A stretch of 64,000 bases of DNA, taken from NCBI GenBank assembly GCA_003161435.1, contig PMOS01000020.1, positions 1-64,000 of the forward strand. The letters are read 5' to 3'. The stretch is from Vulcanimicrobiota bacterium (GTDB taxonomy: Bacteria > Vulcanimicrobiota > Vulcanimicrobiia > Vulcanimicrobiales > Vulcanimicrobiaceae). Under the pieces are notes generated by a model. That model was not told where the DNA came from. It ran no database searches and saw only the letters and a list, made by a program, of their open reading frames with translations. Within the stretch, counting starts at the first letter, position 1. The number at the start of each line of letters is the position of its first letter. Below are positions 1 through 7,379 of this stretch, in pieces. The position numbers and the translations under genes are program-made.

Positions 1-1
1 C

Positions 2-115
2 GAGCCGTCCATCGGCGACTACGGCGACCGCCGTGAGGAGTTGCTCAAGTGGTGGGACGCGCAGGACGGGCAGAGGCCGCCGATGCGAGGTGATCGTGAT
101 GCTTACAGTCCGTGA
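2..115 (+). CDS. 3' end of an unrecognised CDS, cut by the window start
   Basis: An open frame enters from the left edge and ends with TGA at 113-115, giving 37 residues that include GDYGDRREELLKWWDAQ. The charged, Trp-rich helix-like composition looks like a genuine protein C-terminus. The frame overlaps the next gene start (99) by 17 nt, which suggests translational coupling. Too little is visible to name a family. Confidence 0.4.
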   Translation, partial: EPSIGDYGDRREELLKWWDAQDGQRPPMRGDRDAYSP

Positions 116-827
116 AGTCTCGTCGAATTCTAAGCGCAGGCGCCGAGTCGGCCTCGGACTCCGCGCGCTCAAAGGAGGCGCCGTGGTCGTCGGCGTCGCC
201 GTCGAGGATGACGAACCTCGCGTCCTGTTCTCCACGTTCCTTGCAACCGGCGCCGAGGGTGACCGCCTTTCCCTCGAGCCCTACCGGGTCGCACACGAGT
301 TGGCGCGGGGTCCGCAAGGCGGAGCTTCGGCCGAGGCGGCGGCCGTCGTTGCGGAGGGGCGTGGACGCCAAGATCAACTGGCGGCGAAGGGCTTGCAGAA
401 TATCGTCCGTCAGTTGGACGAAGCGCCAGTCGTCGCGGCACTGCTCGTCAATCGCGCCGGCTGGATCACCGACCTCCTGGAGTATAGTCTTGCCTGGCCG
501 GAGCATGTGCCCGTCGCCGAAGGACTCGCCGTGCGCGACGCGCTTCGGTTTGCGCTCAAAGAGTGCCGTTTCGAAGTCGTCGAGCTTGACGAGAAGTCTC
601 TTCCCGATCTCGCGGAAAATGCGCTCGGCCTCTCGTCGGCAGAGATCGACGCACGCCTGAAGGGTCTGGGTACGACCGCGGGTAGGCCCTGGCGCAAAGA
701 GCAGAAGCTCGCCTGCCTATCCGCTTGGATTACTATTTGCAGCAGCAAGGAAGTACCGTCTCGATCCCCAATCAAGGGCTCCCTCCCGTGCGGCACTCAC
801 GATCGAGACGCCGGACCACCCGAATGA
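99..827 (+). CDS. Conserved hypothetical protein, possibly RNase H-fold-like
   Basis: 242 residues from the ATG at 99, which has a GAGG motif (85-88) about 10 nt upstream; an earlier in-frame ATG at 33 only adds an arginine-rich stretch that also codes for the end of the upstream gene. The N-terminal strand pattern VGLGLRALKGGAVVVGVAV followed by PRVL resembles small conserved proteins of unknown function that begin with a hydrophobic beta-hairpin as in RNase H-like folds; I know of no experimental function. The conserved-looking part ends near KLACLSAWI, about 30 residues before the stop. The remaining tail is low in pattern and may result from a late frameshift or lost stop. Function unknown. 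Confidence 0.55.
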   Translation: MLTVREVSSNSKRRRRVGLGLRALKGGAVVVGVAVEDDEPRVLFSTFLATGAEGDRLSLEPYRVAHELARGPQGGASAEAAAVVAEGRGRQDQLAAKGLQNIVRQLDEAPVVAALLVNRAGWITDLLEYSLAWPEHVPVAEGLAVRDALRFALKECRFEVVELDEKSLPDLAENALGLSSAEIDARLKGLGTTAGRPWRKEQKLACLSAWITICSSKEVPSRSPIKGSLPCGTHDRDAGPPE

Positions 828-840
828 TGGAGAGCCGCGC

Positions 841-1524
841 ATGAGCCTCGCTCCGCTCCACGTCGCGATCGCCGCGGCCATGATAGCCAACGTTCCCTCG
901 GGCAATATTCCGCACAAGATGCTGCCGGTGTCCGGACAGGGATCGGCGCCTCGCACTGTGCCGGCAAAGCCGGGCTCGTTTACGGTAAAGTCGACCGGCG
1001 GCGCCACGATCGCGACTGTCTCGATCAAAGGTGGCACGGGCGGCAATCCGGCGACAATGGTCGTCACCTTGCCGACCGCCGCAGCCGCTGCCAATGCGGC
1101 GGCACAAGTCGTGACCGAATGCGTGACCGGTGCCAGTACCTTCGTCAAGTTCGGGCCGTTCGTCAACGGACGCGCGACGAAGGTCGTGTCGTACATCCAG
1201 TACCAGCAGATCGGAGTTGGATTTGGCTTTCTCGTCACGAACAACGGGGTGAGCGGTTGCACCAAGTTGCCGTCGACGATGATGTCCCATGCGCCCTCTG
1301 CCAAGTCCATGCACGTGCCTCCAGGTTCGTACGGAAACAACTGTCCGAGCGCGCACATGCAGGGTAAGATACTCGTCGCGTCCTGCCTCGGGCCGTCGCC
1401 CGGCGGTGGTGTGGACACAACAACGGAAACGCAGATCAATCCGGCGAGCTGTCACGGACGCGACATCGTGGACTCGAACGGCAGGCTCGCGTGCGGACCT
1501 CCGGGTTCGCATCCGCCCGTGTGA
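841..1524 (+). CDS. Secreted protein with C-terminal cyanovirin-N-like (CVNH) segment
   Basis: 227 residues, start ATG 841 with GGAGAG just upstream. The N-terminus (1-20) is hydrophobic and could be a weak signal peptide. Residues about 45-140 form a beta-rich region with Cys94 and Cys140. Residues 161-218 match the CVNH pattern: GSYGNNCPSAHMQGKILVASC, then INPASCHGRDIVDSNGRLAC, with the typical Gly-Ser/Asn start, paired cysteines and the NGRL strand end. CVNH domains bind mannose-type glycans in cyanobacteria and fungi, so a carbohydrate-binding role outside the cell is possible. Only about one half-repeat of the usual pseudo-symmetric domain is seen. A long open frame on the opposite strand (717-1439) is treated as a shadow. 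Confidence 0.6.
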   Translation: MSLAPLHVAIAAAMIANVPSGNIPHKMLPVSGQGSAPRTVPAKPGSFTVKSTGGATIATVSIKGGTGGNPATMVVTLPTAAAAANAAAQVVTECVTGASTFVKFGPFVNGRATKVVSYIQYQQIGVGFGFLVTNNGVSGCTKLPSTMMSHAPSAKSMHVPPGSYGNNCPSAHMQGKILVASCLGPSPGGGVDTTTETQINPASCHGRDIVDSNGRLACGPPGSHPPV

Positions 1525-1669
1525 AGCGCGATCTATACACGTGATGCGCGTCTTGCGGTCAGCTACGAGATGACCTCGCTGTTCGAAGGAGCGTAGGCCG
1601 GGATTAGCCGACCGAAGCCGGGCGTGTCGGGTGATCCGACACGCCCGCCTTCAGGTCTGTACCCGCGAG

Positions 1670-3985
1670 CTATCCCGCGGTGCGCGGGCGCGGCGGTCGG
1701 GCGGCCGCGTCGCGGGTGGCCCTCGCGAGCTTGGCTTTCGCCATCACTTCTTTCGCGTACGCCTCGGCCTGGTCCACGGTTGTGATCCCGCGTACGCGCT
1801 CCTGAATCGCCGCGATCTCGGCCGGATCGCCGCGCGTCAACTCGACGTCCGTCTTGGCAAGGATCTGCAAGAAGCCTTGGGTGCTGCCCGTCTGGGGCAA
1901 GGGACGGCCCGTGCTTAGCGCCGCAGGCGCCGGCGCCGAGGCTTGCATCACCGGGTTGTTGAGGACGGTCGGGCAATCCGTGCGCGGCGTGGTCAGCGAG
2001 AGCAGGTGCAGCACATTGTTGGCGCCCGCGTCGCGGTCGGTCATGTGCGAGAGACTGTACAACGATTCCACCGTTGCCGGAACGGAGGCGTGATCGTACA
2101 GCGTATGGTCGACGGTGCCTAGCGGGATCAGCGGCGAGACGATGACCGCGGGGACGCGCACGCCGTACCAGTCGAACAGAAACCCGCCGGAGTTGATGGA
2201 GAGATCGTTGGGGCTGCCGTCTCCCGGCGGCGTTGCAGCGCCCGGCGCAACGGAATCGTAGAAGCCGCCGTGCTCGTCGTACGTGATGATCAGCAGGCTG
2301 CGCTCCCAGAGCGGTGAATTGCGGATCGCTTCGTAGGTCGCCTTGATCAGCGCCTCGCCGCGCGCCATCGAATCCATCGGGTGTTGCGAAGACCCGCCGG
2401 TATACGAGCCGCCGAGGACGTCGCCGTAATTCGGCTCGAGGAACGTGTAGGTATACGGATACGGGCCCGAGACGTCTTCGGCGAAAGACGCAAAGGAGTT
2501 GGTGTTGACCTCGTACGTGATTCCCTTGAGTGATGACACCTGCGGGATGCCGCCCAGGGTCGTTCCGTTTTCATCCACGTAGATGCGCCACGTCAGGCCG
2601 GCCGCCGCCAACTTGTCGTAGATCGACGAGCCGCCCGGGTAGGTGAAGCCGAATCCGGGAACTTCCCATGCCGCGATCTGGGTCGACTTCGGCGAATCCG
2701 TCCAACCGGCGGACGACGCGCCGTGAACGAAGAATCGGTTGGGCCAGGTGGGTCCGGGAATCGACGCGTGCCATTGATCGCAGACGGCAAACGTCGTCGC
2801 CAGCTGATAGATCACCGGCAACTCGTTCGGCGTGTCGAAGCACAGCATGATGTCGCCGTACTCCGCCGGTGTGGGCAGGTTGGGGTTGTTCGAGGTGATC
2901 TCCGTCTTCGTCGTGGCGTAATTGGCGACGAAGCCGCTGTTGACGATCGGCTTGTTGTAGGGCTGCCACGGTGTATGCACGACTTTCTCGCCGCACAACT
3001 GTTCGACGGTGTCGGAGAACTCGTGCCCGGGATCGGTCGGCATCGCCGGCGGTGCCGGAGAACCGACCGCATAGGGCGTACCGTTGTAACTGTTGCTGTC
3101 GGCGGACGTCGCGACCGTGATGCCTTTGATCCCTGAGAAGGCAAAGATGTTGTCGAATGAGTGGTTCTCCAACATCAGTACGAAGACGTTGTCGACGAGC
3201 GTGTACGGTCCGACGCGATTCATCCCGGCTTGGCACGCCCCCGACGGGAGATTGATCGAAAACGTCTTGGTGTCGACCGTGAGCGGCAAAGTCTTTCCGG
3301 CGTCGGCGGATTGGAGCTGACACTCCTTCCAATTCTTGACGACCCACGATCCGACGCTCTGGTAGATGCCGGGCGCCGAGCCGTCCTGCACGGCGATCTT
3401 GATGGCCCAGTAATCGAGGACGAATCCCACCTGGATGCCCAATCGAAAGTAGACGGTGAGCGGCCCGACTCGAGCGCCCGGTGCGGCAAACCAGGTCGCG
3501 CTCTGCATTCCGTCCGTGTCGTTGCTGTGAAACAGCGTTATGGTCGCGTGACCATCGGTGTTGTTGGTGACGTAGGCCTGCGCAGAGACGCGATCGACCG
3601 CGTTCATCGGCGTCGTGCAGCCGCCGGACTTCAGGTTGATGGCGAAGCTCTTCGTGTTGACCGTAAAGACGAGGTTCTGGCCGGCGTCGGCGCTCTGCAA
3701 CTGGCATTCCTTCCAGTCGCTGTATTGCAGGATGCCGCTGCTCTCGTAGAGCCCGGGCGTCGAGCCGCCGACCACGCTGATCTCGCAGGCCCAGTAATCG
3801 AGCGTCGTCCAGGACCCCCAGCCGGTGTTGAAATGGACCGTCAGCGGACCGACGGTCTGACCGGGTGCGGCCGTCCATGTACCGCTTTCGGTCCCGTAGT
3901 CCTTATTGTTGTGCCACAACGAAATGGTAGCGGTACCATCGGTGGTGTTGGTGATCGTGACTTGGGCCGTCTGTGGCGTTGACAT
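1670..3985 (-). CDS. Phosphoesterase (phospholipase C/acid phosphatase family) with duplicated N-terminal domain
   Basis: 771 residues; start ATG at 3985 chosen because GGGGAG lies 9 nt upstream, while the in-frame extension to 4261 overlaps the divergent DUF3175 gene. Two repeats of about 120 residues (5-133 and 144-260) share TDG.ATI, AAPG..VGPLTV, LDYWA and WKECQLQSADAG. The rest is the PF04185 phosphoesterase domain: ENHSFDN (283-289), a DQWHASIPGPTWPNRFF block, IITYDEHGGFYDSV and YDHASVPATVE, the metal and substrate ligands known in bacterial phospholipase C and AcpA. The family hydrolyses phosphodiesters or phosphomonoesters of lipids. No Sec or Tat signal is evident, so export would need another route. 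A second, frameshifted member lies at 7380-8926. Confidence 0.85.
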   Translation of the reverse strand: MSTPQTAQVTITNTTDGTATISLWHNNKDYGTESGTWTAAPGQTVGPLTVHFNTGWGSWTTLDYWACEISVVGGSTPGLYESSGILQYSDWKECQLQSADAGQNLVFTVNTKSFAINLKSGGCTTPMNAVDRVSAQAYVTNNTDGHATITLFHSNDTDGMQSATWFAAPGARVGPLTVYFRLGIQVGFVLDYWAIKIAVQDGSAPGIYQSVGSWVVKNWKECQLQSADAGKTLPLTVDTKTFSINLPSGACQAGMNRVGPYTLVDNVFVLMLENHSFDNIFAFSGIKGITVATSADSNSYNGTPYAVGSPAPPAMPTDPGHEFSDTVEQLCGEKVVHTPWQPYNKPIVNSGFVANYATTKTEITSNNPNLPTPAEYGDIMLCFDTPNELPVIYQLATTFAVCDQWHASIPGPTWPNRFFVHGASSAGWTDSPKSTQIAAWEVPGFGFTYPGGSSIYDKLAAAGLTWRIYVDENGTTLGGIPQVSSLKGITYEVNTNSFASFAEDVSGPYPYTYTFLEPNYGDVLGGSYTGGSSQHPMDSMARGEALIKATYEAIRNSPLWERSLLIITYDEHGGFYDSVAPGAATPPGDGSPNDLSINSGGFLFDWYGVRVPAVIVSPLIPLGTVDHTLYDHASVPATVESLYSLSHMTDRDAGANNVLHLLSLTTPRTDCPTVLNNPVMQASAPAPAALSTGRPLPQTGSTQGFLQILAKTDVELTRGDPAEIAAIQERVRGITTVDQAEAYAKEVMAKAKLARATRDAAARPPRPRTAG

Positions 3986-4106
3986 GTGTTCTACTCCCCG
4001 ACGTAGATGACAAGCGCAAGGGAGCGGTCTTCTATGGTTCGTGACAGTGAGCCCTCTGGCTGGATGCGTCGGATCGACTGGGGCAACGGGCGGGTAAGAG
4101 CTGCGC

Positions 4107-4475
4107 ATGGCTTCAAAGCGAAAGACCGGCAAGAAATGGTCGCAGCACGTGACCGAGACCAGCGACGCGATGGACATCGAGAAGGGGACGTTCGCCTCCG
4201 ACGATCCGGAAAAGATCGCGCCCGCGGTCGAAGGGGATGCCGAACGTTCGACCCGGCGCAAGTCGACACCGTACCGCTCGGCGATGTCGATGCTGACGTT
4301 CTACATCAACCGCGGCGGAAAGAACCTGACGGCCAAACACCGCAAGGTGCTCGAGGACGCGAAGGACGTGCTGCGCGAAAAGTTCGGGCCCGGCTCCAAG
4401 TCGGCATCGAAGAGCGGGCCCGCCACGAAAAAGGCCGCGGCAACCCAAAAGAAGGCGCGGTCGGGGCTCGGATAA
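4107..4475 (+). CDS. DUF3175 domain protein
   Basis: 122 residues, very basic. The core KKWSQHVTETSDAMDIEKG and STPYRSAMSMLTFYINRGG is the DUF3175 signature; the family is small, widespread in soil bacteria and without assigned function. The C-terminal 30 residues are a Lys/Ala/Ser-rich tail of the kind found on nucleic-acid-binding proteins. It stands alone, divergent from the phosphoesterase and separated from the next operon by two palindromes. Confidence 0.8.
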   Translation: MASKRKTGKKWSQHVTETSDAMDIEKGTFASDDPEKIAPAVEGDAERSTRRKSTPYRSAMSMLTFYINRGGKNLTAKHRKVLEDAKDVLREKFGPGSKSASKSGPATKKAAATQKKARSGLG

Positions 4476-4478
4476 ATC

Positions 4479-4529
4479 CGCAACCTGGGGGTTGCGCTTT
4501 CGTCCACGATGTGCAACTATAGGGTTGCA
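4479..4529 (+). promoter_or_regulatory. Tandem ArsR-type operators GCAAC-N6-GTTGC
   Basis: Two 18-bp palindromes lie 33 bp apart (start to start) before the SRPBCC-ArsR operon: 4479-4496 (arms CGCAACC/GGTTGCG) and 4512-4529 (arms TGCAAC/GTTGCA, spacer TATAGG). Both contain the same GCAAC-N6-GTTGC core. ArsR-family dimers bind such inverted repeats over their own promoters, so autoregulation by the gene at 5006 is likely. The first could also act as a stem-loop after the DUF3175 gene. Confidence 0.65.
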
Positions 4530-4543
4530 GATCGGGAGGTATC

Positions 4544-4990
4544 GTGGAACAAGACCGGATCGAGCGAGAAGTCGAGATCGCTGCTCCGCCGGAGCGCGTG
4601 TGGGAGATCATCACGCAGGCGGAACATGTCGGCAAATGGTTCGGCGACTCGGCGGAGGTCGACTTGCGGCCGGGCGGAACGATCGTGTTTCGCTGGGAGA
4701 AGCACGGCACCCAGTACGCGACGATCGAGAAAATCGACGAGCCTCGCTCCTTCTCTTATCGCTGGAAGCCGGGTGTAACCAACGAAAAGCCGGGCAACGA
4801 CGACTCGACGCTGGTGGAGTTCACGTTGACGCCGCATGAAGGGCAGACGCGACTGCGCGTGGTCGAAACCGGCTTCAGCCGTCTGTCGCTGAACGAGAGC
4901 AAGCGCGCCGAGCAGTTCGAGAGCAACACCGAAGGCTGGGCGATCCAGATGCGTGATCTGCAGGAATACGTCGAAGGGCTTGCGGCGTAA
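4544..4990 (+). CDS. SRPBCC/AHSA1 family protein
   Basis: 148 residues; GTG start at 4544 with GGGAGGT 6 nt upstream. It has the START-like AHSA1 pattern: EREVEIAAPPERVWEIITQ, WFGDSAEVDLRPGG, then VEFTLTPHEGQTRLRVVETGF. The fold binds hydrophobic ligands; most stand-alone bacterial members have unknown ligands. It is the first gene of a unit with the ArsR regulator 15 nt downstream, a pairing common in soil bacteria and repeated here at 12193-12920. Cytoplasmic. Confidence 0.85.
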   Translation: MEQDRIEREVEIAAPPERVWEIITQAEHVGKWFGDSAEVDLRPGGTIVFRWEKHGTQYATIEKIDEPRSFSYRWKPGVTNEKPGNDDSTLVEFTLTPHEGQTRLRVVETGFSRLSLNESKRAEQFESNTEGWAIQMRDLQEYVEGLAA

Positions 4991-5005
4991 CGCCGCGGGG
5001 CGGCG

Positions 5006-5332
5006 ATGAACACGCGCAAGGGCGACGTAGACGAGGTGCTCGTCGCCCTGGCCGACCCCACGCGGCGCCGGCTGCTCGACGCGCTTTCGGCTCATCCGCA
5101 AACGACCGCGACGGCGCTGGCGGAAAAACTCCCCGTGACGCGCCAAGCGATCGTGAAGCACCTCGCCGTCCTCGAGCAAGCCGGGTTAGTCGAAGCGCGC
5201 AAGCTAGGCCGCGAAGTGCAGTTCTCCGTTCGCCCCGAGCGCCTCGAATCAACGGCGCGATGGATGCACGGCGTCGCAGCGGCGTGGGATGAACGTCTGA
5301 ACGCGATCAAGCGTCTCGCAGAAAGTCAGTAA
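5006..5332 (+). CDS. ArsR-family winged-helix regulator
   Basis: 108 residues. LADPTRRRLLDAL at the start and the recognition helix VTRQAIVKHLAVLEQAGLV are typical of the ArsR fold. No metal-binding cysteines are visible, so it is the metal-independent subtype usually paired with AHSA1 proteins. It lies between the SRPBCC gene and a DUF2182 membrane protein (13 nt gap) and probably represses the unit through the palindromes at 4479-4529. Confidence 0.9.
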   Translation: MNTRKGDVDEVLVALADPTRRRLLDALSAHPQTTATALAEKLPVTRQAIVKHLAVLEQAGLVEARKLGREVQFSVRPERLESTARWMHGVAAAWDERLNAIKRLAESQ

Positions 5333-5344
5333 GGGTAGGCAACA

Positions 5345-5863
5345 ATGGAAATGGGCGGGTGGGTCGCGATGATGGCGGCGATGATGCTGCCGGGCGCGAT
5401 CCCGGCAGTGTTCAGAGCCGCTCGGGCCGGCGGTGGCGTGCGGACCGTGCCGCTCTTCGTCGGATCGTACCTCGCCGTGTGGGCGCTCGTGAGCGTCGTC
5501 GCGTACGCGTTGTACCGGCCGCACGCAGCGGTCGCTGCGGCCGTCGTCGTGATCGCTGCGGGCATCTACGAGCTCACGCCGCTCAAGCGGTACTTCCGCC
5601 GGCGCTGCCGCGAGACGGTGCGCTCCGGAATCGAATTCGGGCTCTGCTGCGTCGGCTCGTGCATCGGGCTCATGCTGCTGCTCGTCGCGATCGACGTCAT
5701 GAGCGTCGCCTGGATGACGGTGATCGCGGTCATCGTCTTCGTCCAAAAACTTCTGCCCGCGAAAGCGGTTGTCGATGTGCCGTTGGCGCTCGCGATCGTC
5801 GGACTTGGAACCCTGATCGTGCTCGCGCCTTCAGCGGTCCCCGGCTTCATGCCGGATATGTAA
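5345..5863 (+). CDS. DUF2182 integral membrane protein
   Basis: 172 residues, about five hydrophobic segments. MMAAMMLPGAIPAV near the start, YELTPLKRYFRRRCR in the middle and GLCCVGSCIGLMLLL are hallmarks of DUF2182, described as a predicted metal-binding membrane protein. The conserved Met and Cys clusters would suit metal or thiol chemistry in the membrane, but no function is established. SD-like AAGGGTAGG precedes the ATG. Third gene of the ArsR-regulated cluster. Confidence 0.85.
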   Translation: MEMGGWVAMMAAMMLPGAIPAVFRAARAGGGVRTVPLFVGSYLAVWALVSVVAYALYRPHAAVAAAVVVIAAGIYELTPLKRYFRRRCRETVRSGIEFGLCCVGSCIGLMLLLVAIDVMSVAWMTVIAVIVFVQKLLPAKAVVDVPLALAIVGLGTLIVLAPSAVPGFMPDM

Positions 5864-5900
5864 CCCAAACACTCGTATTATTTCAAGAAACGAGAGAACG

Positions 5901-6671
5901 ATGATCGACCACGAGATCGGAACGCGCGAAGAGTGGCTTGCGGCAAGGTTGCAGCTCCTTGAGGCCGAGAAGGCGCTGACGCGGCGCGGCGACGAGCTGG
6001 CGCAGATGCGGCAAGAGCTGCCCTGGGTTCGCGTCGACAAGGAGTACCGCTTCGAAACCGACGAGGGGACCGCGACGCTGGCGGATCTCTTCCGCGGTCG
6101 CTCGCAGCTCCTCATCTATCACTTCATGTTCGGCCCCGAGTACGAGGCGGGGTGTCCATCGTGTTCCGCGATCGCGGACAGCTTCAACGGCTCGGTCTCC
6201 CATCTGGTGAACCACGACGTTTCGTTCTACGCCGTCTCGCGCGCGCCGCTCGCGAAGCTGCAATGGTACGAGCGGCGAATGGGCTGGAGCTTTCCATGGG
6301 CGTCGTCGTTCGGGAGCGATTTCAACTACGACTATCAGGTTGCGCGTACCGAAGAACAGCAGCGGTCCGGGAGCGTCGAGTACAACTTCCGCCCGATGGA
6401 CATGCGGCCGGCGCTGAACGCGCCGCCGGAAAGCTGGGTCGCGCAGATCGCGCACAGCACGGGGACCGACGTGGCGACGTACATGCGCGAAGGCCCCGGG
6501 CTGAGCGCGTTCGTGCTTAAGGACGGGGTCGTCTACCACACCTACTCGGCGTACGGTCGCGGCGTCGACGCGATCTGGGGTATGTACCAGTGGCTCGACC
6601 GAGCGCCGCTCGGCCGCAACGAGGACGGCGACTGGTGGTTCCGCCGCCACGACGAATACGAGCGCACGTAA
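5901..6671 (+). CDS. DUF899 thioredoxin-like protein
   Basis: 256 residues, start supported by GAGAG 7 nt upstream. Family marks: TREEWLAARLQLLEAEKALT, ELPWVRVDKEYRFET, LIYHFMFGPEYEAGCPSCSA with a CPSC pair, and the GWSFPWASSF segment. DUF899 proteins have a thioredoxin-like core and are often found next to ArsR/AHSA1 genes; their substrate is unknown. As the last gene of the 4544-6671 cluster it may provide the redox step. Cytoplasmic, no signal peptide. Confidence 0.88.
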   Translation: MIDHEIGTREEWLAARLQLLEAEKALTRRGDELAQMRQELPWVRVDKEYRFETDEGTATLADLFRGRSQLLIYHFMFGPEYEAGCPSCSAIADSFNGSVSHLVNHDVSFYAVSRAPLAKLQWYERRMGWSFPWASSFGSDFNYDYQVARTEEQQRSGSVEYNFRPMDMRPALNAPPESWVAQIAHSTGTDVATYMREGPGLSAFVLKDGVVYHTYSAYGRGVDAIWGMYQWLDRAPLGRNEDGDWWFRRHDEYERT

Positions 6672-6700
6672 CGCGTCAAACCGCGTGGAAGGGGACGAAG

Positions 6701-7363
6701 TTGTCGGAGCGATCAGGAAACCTCGCTGATGATCCGTTCGGTGGCCGGCACCCAACCAGTCACGAACGGATGACGGGACTGCCCTGGGATGCGTCGTACC
6801 ACGACGGCCCTGCGCCTTGGGATATTGGCCGGCCGCAGCCACCAATAGTGCGTTTGGCATCTGAAGGCGGATTCGCCGGAGCGGTGCTCGATGCGGGCTG
6901 CGGAACCGGCGAGAACGCTCTTCACATCGCCGCGCAGGGATTGTCGGTTCTCGGCGTTGACGTCGCTGAGACGGCATTGGCGATCGCGCGAAGGAACGCC
7001 GACGACCGCGGGATCGAGGTTGAGTTCGCTGCGGCTGACGCGTTCCAGCTGCAGCGTCTTGGCCGCAGGTTTGAAACGGTGCTGGACTGCGGACTCTTCC
7101 ACGCCTTCGACGGCGACGAGCGGCCAGGGTACGTGGCGAGTCTAGCGTCGGTGACCGAGCACGACGGAACCCTGTATGTGTTGTGCTTCAGTGACGATGG
7201 TCCCGATACCGGCCCGCACCCCATCAGTCAGGAAGAGCTGAGAGCGGCGTTCAATCCCGGCAATGGATGGAATGTCGCCGCCATCGAACCGGACCGGCTT
7301 CAGACGAGATATCACGACGACAACGGCGCACCGGCCTGGGTCGCGACAATCAAACGGATCTAG
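6701..7363 (+). CDS. Class I SAM-dependent methyltransferase
   Basis: 220 residues from a TTG start at 6701, chosen for the strong GGAAGGGGAC upstream; the conserved part begins at the ATG 6770 (MTGLPWDASYHDGPAPWD), which is the alternative start. Motif I is VLDAGCGTGENALHIA, followed by the acidic GVDVAETAL and CGLFHAF as post motifs. The WDIGRPQPPIV opening is found in small-molecule methyltransferases near the thiopurine/tellurite group. The substrate is unknown. It begins 29 nt after the DUF899 gene on the same strand and may be co-transcribed. Confidence 0.82.
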   Translation: MSERSGNLADDPFGGRHPTSHERMTGLPWDASYHDGPAPWDIGRPQPPIVRLASEGGFAGAVLDAGCGTGENALHIAAQGLSVLGVDVAETALAIARRNADDRGIEVEFAAADAFQLQRLGRRFETVLDCGLFHAFDGDERPGYVASLASVTEHDGTLYVLCFSDDGPDTGPHPISQEELRAAFNPGNGWNVAAIEPDRLQTRYHDDNGAPAWVATIKRI

Positions 7364-7379
7364 ACTGCGAAATGAGGCG

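Noticed and set aside
717-1439. Long open frame on the minus strand opposite the CVNH-like gene
   Set aside because: The plus strand has an SD, a signal-like start and a recognisable C-terminal domain; the minus frame has no known motif and reaches into both neighbours.
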